Both the position numbers and the translations under genes were made by a program. Under the pieces are notes generated by a model. That model saw nothing but the letters and a program-made list of their open reading frames with translations. It made no database searches and was not told the origin of the DNA. Below are positions 51,128-59,431 of a stretch of 64,000 nucleotides of DNA, piece after piece. Source of the DNA: Roseburia sp. (GTDB lineage: Bacteria > Bacillota > Clostridia > Lachnospirales > Lachnospiraceae); the NCBI GenBank assembly GCA_022771695.1, contig JALEKJ010000065.1, positions 58,245 to 122,244 of the forward strand, written 5' to 3'. How positions within the stretch are numbered: the first letter of the stretch is position 1; each line of letters opens with the position of its first letter.

Positions 51128-52084
51128 ATGGCTTCTTTAGCAAGTAAAAAAAAGGAAAAAATAAAAGAGCCGGGAGTAAAAATAACATGGAAGGAGATTA
51201 AACGTCAGAAGGTACTTCTGCTTTGGGCGGCAATCATCGTTGTCTATGGCATTATTTTTTACTATTTGCCGTTAGGCGGTTGGCTGATGGCATTTCAGAA
51301 TTACAAACCGAGAACCGGTCTGCTTCACTCTGAATTCATAGGGCTTGCAAAATTTAGGCAGTTGTTTTCGGATGCGGCTTTTTTAAAGGTTATCCGCAAT
51401 ACGTTGGCAATGGGAGTCATTAATCTGGTAGTTACCTTCGTAATGGCAATTGTATTTGCGATTTTGCTGAATGAAGTAAAATCGAAGGGTGGAAAAAAGA
51501 CAGTACAGACAATTTCGTATCTGCCACACTTTTTATCATGGATAATTGTTACAGGAATTTTGCATGATGCATTGTCTAGCACAGGAATTGTGAATGAATT
51601 ATTATTGAAATTTGGTATTTTGAATCAGCCTTTAAACTTTTTTGCTCATCCGGAGTTTTTCTGGCCAATCGTAGCTTTTGCGAACGTCTGGAAAGAAACA
51701 GGATGGAATGCAATTATTTATTTGTCTGCAATTACGGCGATTGATCCATCCCTCTATGAGGCAGCAAACATTGATGGTGCAGGCAGATGGGCAAGAATTA
51801 AATATGTGACATTGCCGGGAATTAAGCCGACAATTATGATTTTGCTTTTGATGAATGTTGGAAATGTTTTGAACGCAGGATTTGAGATTCAATATTTGTT
51901 AGGAAACGGATTAGTACAAAGCGTCTCCCAAACGATTGATATCTATGTACTGAAATGGGGTATCAGTCAGAATGACTTCTCCATTGGTACCGCAGCCGGA
52001 ATTTTCAAGAGTCTGGTTAGTATCGTATTGATTGTCATTGCAAATCAGATTGCAAAACACAATGGTGAGGAACGACTGTTTTAA
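51128..52084 (+). CDS. ABC transporter permease, LplB-type
   Basis: 318 residues with six membrane helices after a basic N-terminal tail. The EAA loop is YEAANIDGAGRWARIKYVTLP (about residues 216-236). YYLPLGGWLMAFQNYKPRTG near residue 42 is a mark of the LplB family. ATG 51128 has GGAGG upstream; the longer frame from 51044 runs through the hairpin. No ATPase gene accompanies it. Confidence 0.92.
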   Translation: MASLASKKKEKIKEPGVKITWKEIKRQKVLLLWAAIIVVYGIIFYYLPLGGWLMAFQNYKPRTGLLHSEFIGLAKFRQLFSDAAFLKVIRNTLAMGVINLVVTFVMAIVFAILLNEVKSKGGKKTVQTISYLPHFLSWIIVTGILHDALSSTGIVNELLLKFGILNQPLNFFAHPEFFWPIVAFANVWKETGWNAIIYLSAITAIDPSLYEAANIDGAGRWARIKYVTLPGIKPTIMILLLMNVGNVLNAGFEIQYLLGNGLVQSVSQTIDIYVLKWGISQNDFSIGTAAGIFKSLVSIVLIVIANQIAKHNGEERLF

Positions 52085-52113
52085 CAGAAAGTAGATATTG
52101 GTTGGAGGTTGAC

Positions 52114-53016
52114 ATGAAGAAATTTAGAGAAAGAAGAAGGAAGACATCAATCTGGGATAAATTGTTTGTGATTTGCAATACATTATTTATGATTGCATTT
52201 GTAATCATTACACTTTATCCGGTTTTAAATACACTTGCAATTTCGTTCAACGATGGAACGGATGCATTGCGTGGCGGAATTTATCTGATTCCAAGAAAAT
52301 TTACATTAAAAAATTATATAACGGTGCTTCAAAAGAATAACCTGATTACCGGAGCTTATATTACAGTGGCAAGAACTGTCATCGGAACAGTCCTCGCACT
52401 TGTTGCAAATGCTATTCTTGCATTTATCGTGAGTAGAAAACGTTTTTTGTTTAAAAAGCAGTTGTCTCTTTTCTGGGTAATCACAATGTATGTAAACGGA
52501 GGAATGATTCCAACCTTCCTGTTATATAAGGGAATGGGACTTACAAACAGCTTTTGGGTATATGTAATTCCGGGAATGGTGAGTGCATTCAATATGTTGG
52601 TAATCCGGACTTACATGAACGGAATACCGGACAGTTTAGAGGAGTCTGCACAATTGGACGGTGCCGGGTATACGACGGTATTTGTAAAAATTATATCCCC
52701 ATTATGTAAACCTGTATATGCGACCGTTGCATTGTTCGTAGCGGTAGGACAGTGGAACTCTTGGTTTGATGCAATGCTTTATAACCGCATGAGTGATAAC
52801 CTCACAACGTTGCAGTATGAGTTGATGAAGCTGTTGTCCTCTGTTACCAATCAGGGAACATCTGCGGAAGTAATGAAGAATGCATCCGGTGCAGTAACAC
52901 CTGCTTCCGTGCGTGCAGCAGCGACAATCCTTACGATGTTGCCGATTGTCTGCCTGTATCCGTTCTTACAGAGATACTTTGTAACAGGTCTTACCATCGG
53001 CGGTGTAAAGGAATAA
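52114..53016 (+). CDS. ABC transporter permease, LplC-type
   Basis: 300 residues, six membrane helices. Typical LplC/YtcP blocks: LYPVLNTLAISFNDG near the N-terminus, MYVNGGMIPTFLLYKGMGL in the middle, the EAA-type loop EESAQLDGAGYTTVFVKIISP, and the ending QRYFVTGLTIGGVKE. ATG 52114 follows GGAGG; an in-frame TTG at 52102 overlaps the ribosome binding site. It forms the channel with the preceding permease. Confidence 0.92.
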   Translation: MKKFRERRRKTSIWDKLFVICNTLFMIAFVIITLYPVLNTLAISFNDGTDALRGGIYLIPRKFTLKNYITVLQKNNLITGAYITVARTVIGTVLALVANAILAFIVSRKRFLFKKQLSLFWVITMYVNGGMIPTFLLYKGMGLTNSFWVYVIPGMVSAFNMLVIRTYMNGIPDSLEESAQLDGAGYTTVFVKIISPLCKPVYATVALFVAVGQWNSWFDAMLYNRMSDNLTTLQYELMKLLSSVTNQGTSAEVMKNASGAVTPASVRAAATILTMLPIVCLYPFLQRYFVTGLTIGGVKE

Positions 53017-53031
53017 AAAAGGAAATAGGGA

Positions 53032-54879
53032 ATGGCAAAGCACGAGACAGAATATAAGAATCCAATAATTTTCAGAGACTACCCGGATGTCGATATCATC
53101 CGGGTAGGTCATCTATTTTATATGGTAACATCCTCTTTTCAGAAGATGCCGGGACTTCCTATTTGTGAATCAAAAGATTTGGTGCATTGGAAAATAATTG
53201 GGCATGCCTTTGAGAAACTTGACATAGCAGAACATTATTTTTTAAGAAATGGACAACAGGCATATCGTTTGGGAGTCTGGGCACCTTGTATCCGCTATAA
53301 TGTACATACGAAAAAATTTTTGATTTCTGCTAATTCTTTGAAAGAGGGATATATGGTATTTACCGCTGATAAAGCGGAGGGACCATATGATCGAACACTG
53401 CTGGGAGATTTTTGTTATGACCCGGGAATGCTTATAGACGATGATGGCAGCATTTATGTATATTATGGAAATGATACACTTTACATGAGAGAGCTTTCTG
53501 AGGATGGGAAAAGATTTATAGGGGAAGCAAAATGTATTTATCAGGCAAAATATCGCATGTGTATGGAGGGAACCCACGTATATAAGCGAAATGGCTGGTA
53601 TTATCTTTCCTGTACAGCCGGCGGCGGAAGAGGGGAACAGATTATTCTTCGGGGGAAAAACCCGAATGGCCCTTTTGAAGCGAAGGTGGTATGGGATGAA
53701 CCTTCCAATATGACAGAAAATCATTACCATCAAGGTGGTTTCGTGGATTTGCCGGATGGCAGTGACATGGCATTTCTTTTTCAGGACAGGGAGTATGTGG
53801 GGCGATGTCCGGTACTTCTCCCCATGTACTGGAACGATGATTGGCCGGTACTTGGAGATGTAGGGAAATACGAGCGTTCTACGGTGTGTGGAAGCGTGCC
53901 TTTAGAATCACATCCGGAATATAAAATGCAGGATTCAGATGAGTTTGAAAATGAAGTACTTGGATTGCAATGGTCATTCAATCATATACCGGAAGATTCC
54001 TGTTGGTCACTTACCGAACGGAAGGGATATTTTAGAATACATGCGCTTAAGGCAGAATCACTGTATTGGGCACGAAATACTCTGACACAGAAAATCGCAG
54101 GCCCATCTTGTGCGGGAACTGTCTGTCTGGATGGAAAAGGTCTAAAGGAAGGTGGATTTGCAGGACTTTGCATTACCAATTTCTACAGACCCTATGGAGA
54201 AATTGGCATAAGGCGGTTGAATGGGAAAGCATATATTGTAATGCAGGAAAATGGAAAAGTGATAGAAGAAACGGTCTGCAGGGAAGGGCAGGTTTATTTA
54301 AGAATCGCCGTAAACCAAAATGGAATGGCTGATTTTTATTATAGTTATGATGAAAAACAGTTTGTACGAATCGGCAGAAGAATAGGTCTGTACTTTGTTT
54401 TAGAAACTTTTCTGGGCAATGTATTTGGACTGTTCCACTATAATCAGCTCGGGGATGGAGGATATGCAGATTTTGACTATTTCCATATGGAGGCAGGAAG
54501 CCACCAAAGCTTTCATCGAGGCCAGAAGATTGAGGGATGGTTTTACGATGAAAAGCATGACATGAAAACAGAACCCAATCCATCCGTGCCTTGTGGCGAA
54601 TTTATGGTAAGCGGTGGAAATGGTGCGCATCTATTTTTCAGAAATATTGATTTTGAAGATGGTGCGACAGAGGTTGAACTTATGATGGATGGAGAGAAAG
54701 CTGTGGAGTTATATTTGGACAGCTTGGACACAGAACCGTTGGGGAGTGTGGAACTTTCTTTTTCCAGAGGACATATGACTCCGTTTGTGATGAAATTTGG
54801 AGAGGTACGCGGAAAGCATAGTTTATTTATTCGTTTCACTGAAAAGGGACAACGGCTGTCGTGGTTTAGGCTTCAGTAG
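53032..54879 (+). CDS. GH43 beta-xylosidase/arabinofuranosidase with C-terminal beta-sandwich domains
   Basis: 615 residues, no signal peptide. The five-bladed GH43 domain (about 1-300) has the base Asp in NPIIFRDYPDVDIIRV, the pKa-modulating Asp in CYDPGMLIDDDGS and the acid Glu in MEGTHVYKRNGWYYL. About 305-500 is the usual beta-sandwich (EVLGLQWSFNHIPE, then FLGNVFGLFHYN). The last 120 residues are a further sandwich resembling a CBM6-type fold. It probably removes xylose or arabinose from imported oligosaccharides. It starts 15 bases after the permease. Confidence 0.9.
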   Translation: MAKHETEYKNPIIFRDYPDVDIIRVGHLFYMVTSSFQKMPGLPICESKDLVHWKIIGHAFEKLDIAEHYFLRNGQQAYRLGVWAPCIRYNVHTKKFLISANSLKEGYMVFTADKAEGPYDRTLLGDFCYDPGMLIDDDGSIYVYYGNDTLYMRELSEDGKRFIGEAKCIYQAKYRMCMEGTHVYKRNGWYYLSCTAGGGRGEQIILRGKNPNGPFEAKVVWDEPSNMTENHYHQGGFVDLPDGSDMAFLFQDREYVGRCPVLLPMYWNDDWPVLGDVGKYERSTVCGSVPLESHPEYKMQDSDEFENEVLGLQWSFNHIPEDSCWSLTERKGYFRIHALKAESLYWARNTLTQKIAGPSCAGTVCLDGKGLKEGGFAGLCITNFYRPYGEIGIRRLNGKAYIVMQENGKVIEETVCREGQVYLRIAVNQNGMADFYYSYDEKQFVRIGRRIGLYFVLETFLGNVFGLFHYNQLGDGGYADFDYFHMEAGSHQSFHRGQKIEGWFYDEKHDMKTEPNPSVPCGEFMVSGGNGAHLFFRNIDFEDGATEVELMMDGEKAVELYLDSLDTEPLGSVELSFSRGHMTPFVMKFGEVRGKHSLFIRFTEKGQRLSWFRLQ

Positions 54880-54933
54880 GTGAAATTATTCGACAGATGC
54901 GGAAAACAATATGGAAAATTTGCGAGGTATTAT

Positions 54934-56085
54934 ATGGGAAAGGGTGCATTTGAGACGCAAGTGTATCGGAATGCTTTTGCGGAGGCAGGATATCCGGTTA
55001 CAGAAATTGAAAAGAGAAAAGAAGAAATCTTTCAGACTCTGTTTTATGGGAGCGAAGAAGAACGAATATATCACCCGGTGGGGGATGATATGGCATACAT
55101 GGAGGACACCGGAAATCATGATGCGCGCACGGAAGGAATGTCCTATGGCATGATGATGTGCGTGCAGATGGATAAAAAGGAAGAGTTTGACCGTCTATGG
55201 AAATGGGCAAGAACTTATATGTATCTCAACGAGGGCGAAAATGCGGGATACTTTGCCTGGTCTTGTCAGTTAGACGGAACAAAAAATTCTTATGGCGCGG
55301 CACCGGACGGGGAAGAATTTTTTGCGATGTCCCTGTTTTTTGCGTCACATCGCTGGGGAAACGGAAGCGGAATTTTTAATTATGAAAAAGAGGCAAAAGA
55401 ACTGCTTCATACGTGTATTCACAAAGGAGAAAACCAAAATCCAGGACGTGCCATGTGGGATGCAAATAATAAACTCATCCGCTTTATCACGGATGTGGAT
55501 TTTTCTGATCCATCCTATCATTTGCCACATTTTTACGAGCTGTTTGGCAGATGGGCATATGAGGAGGATCGGGCATTCTTTTTAGAGGCGGCAAAGGCGA
55601 GTAGAGAGTATTTGAAAAGTGCCTGCCATCCGGTTACCGGACTTTGTGCAGAGTATGCGAACTATGACGGAAGTCCTTACACGGAAGGACAGGAAATCTG
55701 GGGTGGAAGGCATGACTGGTATTACAGTGATGCATATCGCACGATAGGGAATATTGCATTGGATTATGCATGGTTTGGAGCAGATGACTGGGCTATTTTA
55801 GAGGCAGAACGTTTACAGCGCTTCTTCTGTGAGACATTAGCAGAAGAGAACCGGAATGGAATCTATGCGATAGATGGAACGGTTCTTGACGGCAAAGCAC
55901 TGCATCCGGTAGCGATGATTGCGACAAATGCGCAGGCGAGCCTGATTGCAGAGGGAGCGAATGCTGCGGCATGTCTGAAAAAATTCTGGGAGACACCGCT
56001 TCGAACCGGAGACAGACGGTATTATGATAACTGCCTGTATTTCTTTGCATTCTTGGCGCTGAGCGGAAATTATCAAATTTATTAA
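54934..56085 (+). CDS. GH8 reducing-end xylose-releasing exo-oligoxylanase (Rex)
   Basis: 383 residues. Releases xylose from the reducing end of xylo-oligosaccharides. The sequence closely follows the known Bacillus halodurans Rex: GAFETQVYRNAF at the start, ARTEGMSYGMMM with acid E67, GYFAWSCQLDGTKNSYG, DPSYHLPHFYELF, WYYSDAYR with base D266 and LRTGDRRYYDNCLYFFA at the end. ATG 54934 matches the start of Rex and has GAGG upstream; an alternative GTG at 54880 directly follows the GH43 stop and would add 18 residues. Cytoplasmic. Confidence 0.93.
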   Translation: MGKGAFETQVYRNAFAEAGYPVTEIEKRKEEIFQTLFYGSEEERIYHPVGDDMAYMEDTGNHDARTEGMSYGMMMCVQMDKKEEFDRLWKWARTYMYLNEGENAGYFAWSCQLDGTKNSYGAAPDGEEFFAMSLFFASHRWGNGSGIFNYEKEAKELLHTCIHKGENQNPGRAMWDANNKLIRFITDVDFSDPSYHLPHFYELFGRWAYEEDRAFFLEAAKASREYLKSACHPVTGLCAEYANYDGSPYTEGQEIWGGRHDWYYSDAYRTIGNIALDYAWFGADDWAILEAERLQRFFCETLAEENRNGIYAIDGTVLDGKALHPVAMIATNAQASLIAEGANAAACLKKFWETPLRTGDRRYYDNCLYFFAFLALSGNYQIY

Positions 56086-56109
56086 ACTGACGAGAGAGAG
56101 GAAAATAAT

Positions 56110-57660
56110 ATGTATTATGCAAAAAATCCGATTCTTCCGGGCTTTTGTCCGGATCCGTCTGTGTGCAGAGCAGGAGAGGATTACTATCTTGTTGTATCGA
56201 GTTTTGCATATTTCCCGGGGGTGCCGGTCTTTCACAGCAAGGATCTTGCTCACTGGGAGCAGATAGGAAATGTACTGGAGCGCACCTCACAACTTCCGCT
56301 TAGCGGATGCGGACATTCACAGGGGATTTATGCGCCTACGTTACGCTATTATGATGGCACGTTTTATATGATTACGACAAATGTTTCTGCGGGCGGAAAC
56401 TTTATTGTTACCGCAACAAATCCGGCAGGACCATGGTCAGAACCATATTGGTTGGGAGAGGAAGCGCAGGGAATTGATCCGAGTCTGTTTTTTGATGATG
56501 ACGGAACTTGCTATTATATCGGCACCAGACCAAATCAAAAAGGAGTGCGCTACAACGGTGATTGGGAGATTTGGATTCAACAGTTGGATTTATCTACTAT
56601 GCGTCTGACGGGCGAAAGCAAAAAAGTATGGAAAGGTGCAGGGCATCATGTTATCTGGCCGGAGGGTCCACATCTTTATAAAAAAGGCGATTATTACTAT
56701 GTGATGCATGCAGAAGGAGGAACTGCCGATAATCACGCGGTTGCAATTGCACGGAGTAAAGAAGTGTGGGGACCGTATGAGGGATGTCCGAACAATCCGA
56801 TTTTGACACATCGTCATTTGGGAACAGAGTATCCGATTACTGCGGTAGGTCATGGCGATTTGGTTGCAGATGAGAAAGACAACTGGTACATGGTGATGCT
56901 CGGAAGCAGACGTTGCGAGGGACATGTAAATACCGGAAGAGATACCTATTTGGCAAAAGTAACATGGGAAAATGACTGGCCGGTGGTAAATAAAGGCGTA
57001 GGAAAACTGGAAGAATTCGTAGAATTGCCGGGAGAGGCTTCTCGTATTATGCCGGAAGGAAGGTCATGGCATTTTTATCGAGAGGAACTTCCAACGTGCT
57101 TTATGACATTGCGTGACAAAAAAGACGCCTATCATCTGATGGGTGCGGATGGAAGGCTGCGGCTTCATACATTGTCAGATTGTCTGACAGATTGTGGTAC
57201 TCCGGCTTATGTAGCAGTACGGCAGCAAAGTTATGAGTACCGGTTGGCGGCGCTTATGGAATTTCCACAGGGAAGTGACAAAGAAGAGGCAGGTATTGCC
57301 GTACTCTGTGATGAAAAGAATCATATGCGTCTGGTAAAACATTATCAGAACGGCGTACCGGAAGTTTTATTGATACTTTGCGAGAAGAGTGAAGAACGCG
57401 TTGCAGCAAGGCAGAAGGTTTCTGAGGGTAAGTTGGAACTTCATATGGTGTGTCATGGGCAGAAGAGTGATTGGTACATTGTACAGGAGAACGGTGAGAA
57501 AATTCGTCTTGCAGAGGGCGTTGATATGCGAATACTCAGCACGGAGTGCACCGGCGGTTTTACCGGTTGTACCTTGGGAATGTATGCTTCCGCAAATGGT
57601 GCCAAAGGAGAAAATCATGCAGATTTCTTCTGGTTTAGCTGTGAGGGAATTCAGGAGTAA
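56110..57660 (+). CDS. GH43 beta-xylosidase/arabinofuranosidase
   Basis: 516 residues, cytoplasmic. Catalytic residues: base Asp in NPILPGFCPDPSVCRA (near residue 15), Asp in GIDPSLFFDDDGT and acid Glu in WPEGPHLYKKGDYYYV. A C-terminal beta-sandwich (about 320-516) with CTGGFTGCTLGMYAS is typical of GH43 xylosidases that act on short xylo-oligosaccharides. It differs clearly from the GH43 at 53032 and probably has another specificity. It begins 24 bases after the Rex gene with GAGAGAGG upstream. Confidence 0.92.
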   Translation: MYYAKNPILPGFCPDPSVCRAGEDYYLVVSSFAYFPGVPVFHSKDLAHWEQIGNVLERTSQLPLSGCGHSQGIYAPTLRYYDGTFYMITTNVSAGGNFIVTATNPAGPWSEPYWLGEEAQGIDPSLFFDDDGTCYYIGTRPNQKGVRYNGDWEIWIQQLDLSTMRLTGESKKVWKGAGHHVIWPEGPHLYKKGDYYYVMHAEGGTADNHAVAIARSKEVWGPYEGCPNNPILTHRHLGTEYPITAVGHGDLVADEKDNWYMVMLGSRRCEGHVNTGRDTYLAKVTWENDWPVVNKGVGKLEEFVELPGEASRIMPEGRSWHFYREELPTCFMTLRDKKDAYHLMGADGRLRLHTLSDCLTDCGTPAYVAVRQQSYEYRLAALMEFPQGSDKEEAGIAVLCDEKNHMRLVKHYQNGVPEVLLILCEKSEERVAARQKVSEGKLELHMVCHGQKSDWYIVQENGEKIRLAEGVDMRILSTECTGGFTGCTLGMYASANGAKGENHADFFWFSCEGIQE

Positions 57661-57699
57661 GCCAATATCTGCCGGAGAAGATTACTACCGGAAAACCGG

Positions 57700-57728
57700 T
57701 TGCCGGAAAAATAAGAACCCCTTATAAT
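57700..57728 (+). promoter_or_regulatory. Promoter of the second binding-protein gene
   Basis: TTGCCG (57700-57705) and TATAAT (57723-57728) with a 17-base spacer. A hairpin ACCGG-AAAA-CCGGT (57688-57700) touches the -35 box. Confidence 0.6.
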
Positions 57729-57753
57729 GGAAATAGAAAAAGGGGGAAGTGTC

Positions 57754-59406
57754 ATGCATAAGAGAATAAAAAATGTGCTGATTATATTGTTGGCTTTCAG
57801 TATATTGGTGGCTGGAATCATACAGGAAAACGGATATAACAGAGAGCAGGAGATAAAGGAGTTTACTGCCTTTTTTGCCGTGCCCGGAACAGTGAAGGAT
57901 GATTACAATGAGGTGCAGGAACTGCTTGCAGATATCACGGGTGCCAAGTGTCAGGAAATCTGGCTTGTGGGGCAGACACAGGAGGAAGCGATTGCGTCTT
58001 ATATCGCAAGCGGGGAGTATCCGGATTTTATTTCCGGATGTGCGGCATTGTATGATGCAGGGGCACTAATTCCGATTGATGAATATTGGGAGAATTATCC
58101 GAATATCCGTAATTATATGTCGGATGACGAATGGGATAGATTGCGGCAAGCAGACGGGCATATCTATTGGATTCCCCAGTTTGGTATTGTCAAAGGTGAA
58201 GCAACAGAGGTTGTGCATGAAGGAGAAGCGTTCTGGATTCAGACACGTGTGCTAAAATGGGCGGGATATCCAAAGATAAGCACGGTTGAGGAGTATTTTG
58301 CATTGATTGAGGCATATATGGAGGCAAATCCATGTATGGAGAACGGAGAGCAGAATATTCCGTTTACGATTCTCTGTGATGATTGGCGATATTTTTGCTT
58401 GGAAAATCCGCCACAGTTTTTAGACGGTTACCCGAATGACGGGAGTTGCGCGGTTGACCCAAAGACACAGACAGTAATCGATTACAATGTGACACCGACA
58501 GCAAAGCGTTATTTTTCCATTTTAAATGAGGAGTATCATGCGGGAATGATTGACCCGGAGTCCTTCACACAGACTTATAGTGAGTATTTGGAAAAACTGG
58601 CATCCGGCCGTGTGCTTGGTATGGTGGACCAGTGGTGGCAGTTTGCCTATGATGTGAACGATTCGTTAGAGCGCATGACAGCACAGGGTTGTGGTTATGT
58701 GCCTCTGCCGATTACGATAGAGGATGGAATAAAGAATCAATGGCATGTCAAGAGAGGAAACGAAAACGATATTGCTACAGGGCTTGCAATTACGACAAGC
58801 TGCGAAGATGTGGAAGGTGCCATGCAGTTTGTAAACGATTTGTTGGAGGATGAGGTGCTGAAACTCAGATTCTGGGGTGTTTGCGGCGTCGACTATGAAG
58901 TGGACGAGAACGGAGTTTTCTATCGGACAGAGGAACAGCGTATCGTTTCACGAAAAACGGATTATCGGACCTCGCATTTTTGTTTTTATTCTTATTTCCC
59001 GAGATTGGAAGGAATCCTAGCGGACGGTAAGAATGCTTTTTCACCGGAATATCAGCCGGAGGAGTTTCTGGCAGGATTGCCGGATGATATCAGGGAATGT
59101 CTTGCGGCATATGGATGTCAAAGTTATGTGGATATGCTTGGTGTGAATGAACAGCCGGGATCGTGGTATCCGATGTATTCCTATTCGGATACCCTGACAA
59201 CCGAGCAGGAGGCTGGGCGCGTATGGCGCAACATGACGGAGGTAAAGCAGGAGTATCTGCCGCTTGTCGTGATGTCGGATGACTTTGAGGGAATGTGGGA
59301 GCAGTATATGCAAAGATACGAAGCCTGCCATCCGGAAATCTTTTTTGAAGAAATGCAGCGGGAGGTAGAACGCAGAGTGGCTGCGGCAAATGAGGCATCC
59401 TATTAA
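57754..59406 (+). CDS. LplA-type solute-binding protein without lipobox
   Basis: 550 residues. A close paralogue of the binding protein at 49329: both share EFTAFFAVP, the DEYW/DDYI region, WIQTRVLKWAGYP, ILCDDWRYFCLENPPQFLDGYPNDG and DQWW. Unlike that protein, its N-terminus (MHKRIKNVLIILLAFSILVAGIIQENG) has no Cys for lipidation and no clear signal-peptidase site, so it may stay anchored by its helix. No permease gene is adjacent. It may share the LplBC permeases, or present ligand to the YesM sensor. ATG 57754 has AGGGGGAAG upstream. Confidence 0.88.
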   Translation: MHKRIKNVLIILLAFSILVAGIIQENGYNREQEIKEFTAFFAVPGTVKDDYNEVQELLADITGAKCQEIWLVGQTQEEAIASYIASGEYPDFISGCAALYDAGALIPIDEYWENYPNIRNYMSDDEWDRLRQADGHIYWIPQFGIVKGEATEVVHEGEAFWIQTRVLKWAGYPKISTVEEYFALIEAYMEANPCMENGEQNIPFTILCDDWRYFCLENPPQFLDGYPNDGSCAVDPKTQTVIDYNVTPTAKRYFSILNEEYHAGMIDPESFTQTYSEYLEKLASGRVLGMVDQWWQFAYDVNDSLERMTAQGCGYVPLPITIEDGIKNQWHVKRGNENDIATGLAITTSCEDVEGAMQFVNDLLEDEVLKLRFWGVCGVDYEVDENGVFYRTEEQRIVSRKTDYRTSHFCFYSYFPRLEGILADGKNAFSPEYQPEEFLAGLPDDIRECLAAYGCQSYVDMLGVNEQPGSWYPMYSYSDTLTTEQEAGRVWRNMTEVKQEYLPLVVMSDDFEGMWEQYMQRYEACHPEIFFEEMQREVERRVAAANEASY

Positions 59407-59431
59407 GATGAATGATAAGGAGTTTAAATAG

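Noticed and set aside
54880..54933. GTG start of the GH8 gene directly after the GH43 stop.
   Set aside because: The added 18 residues have no counterpart in known Rex enzymes and no ribosome binding site; kept only as an alternative.
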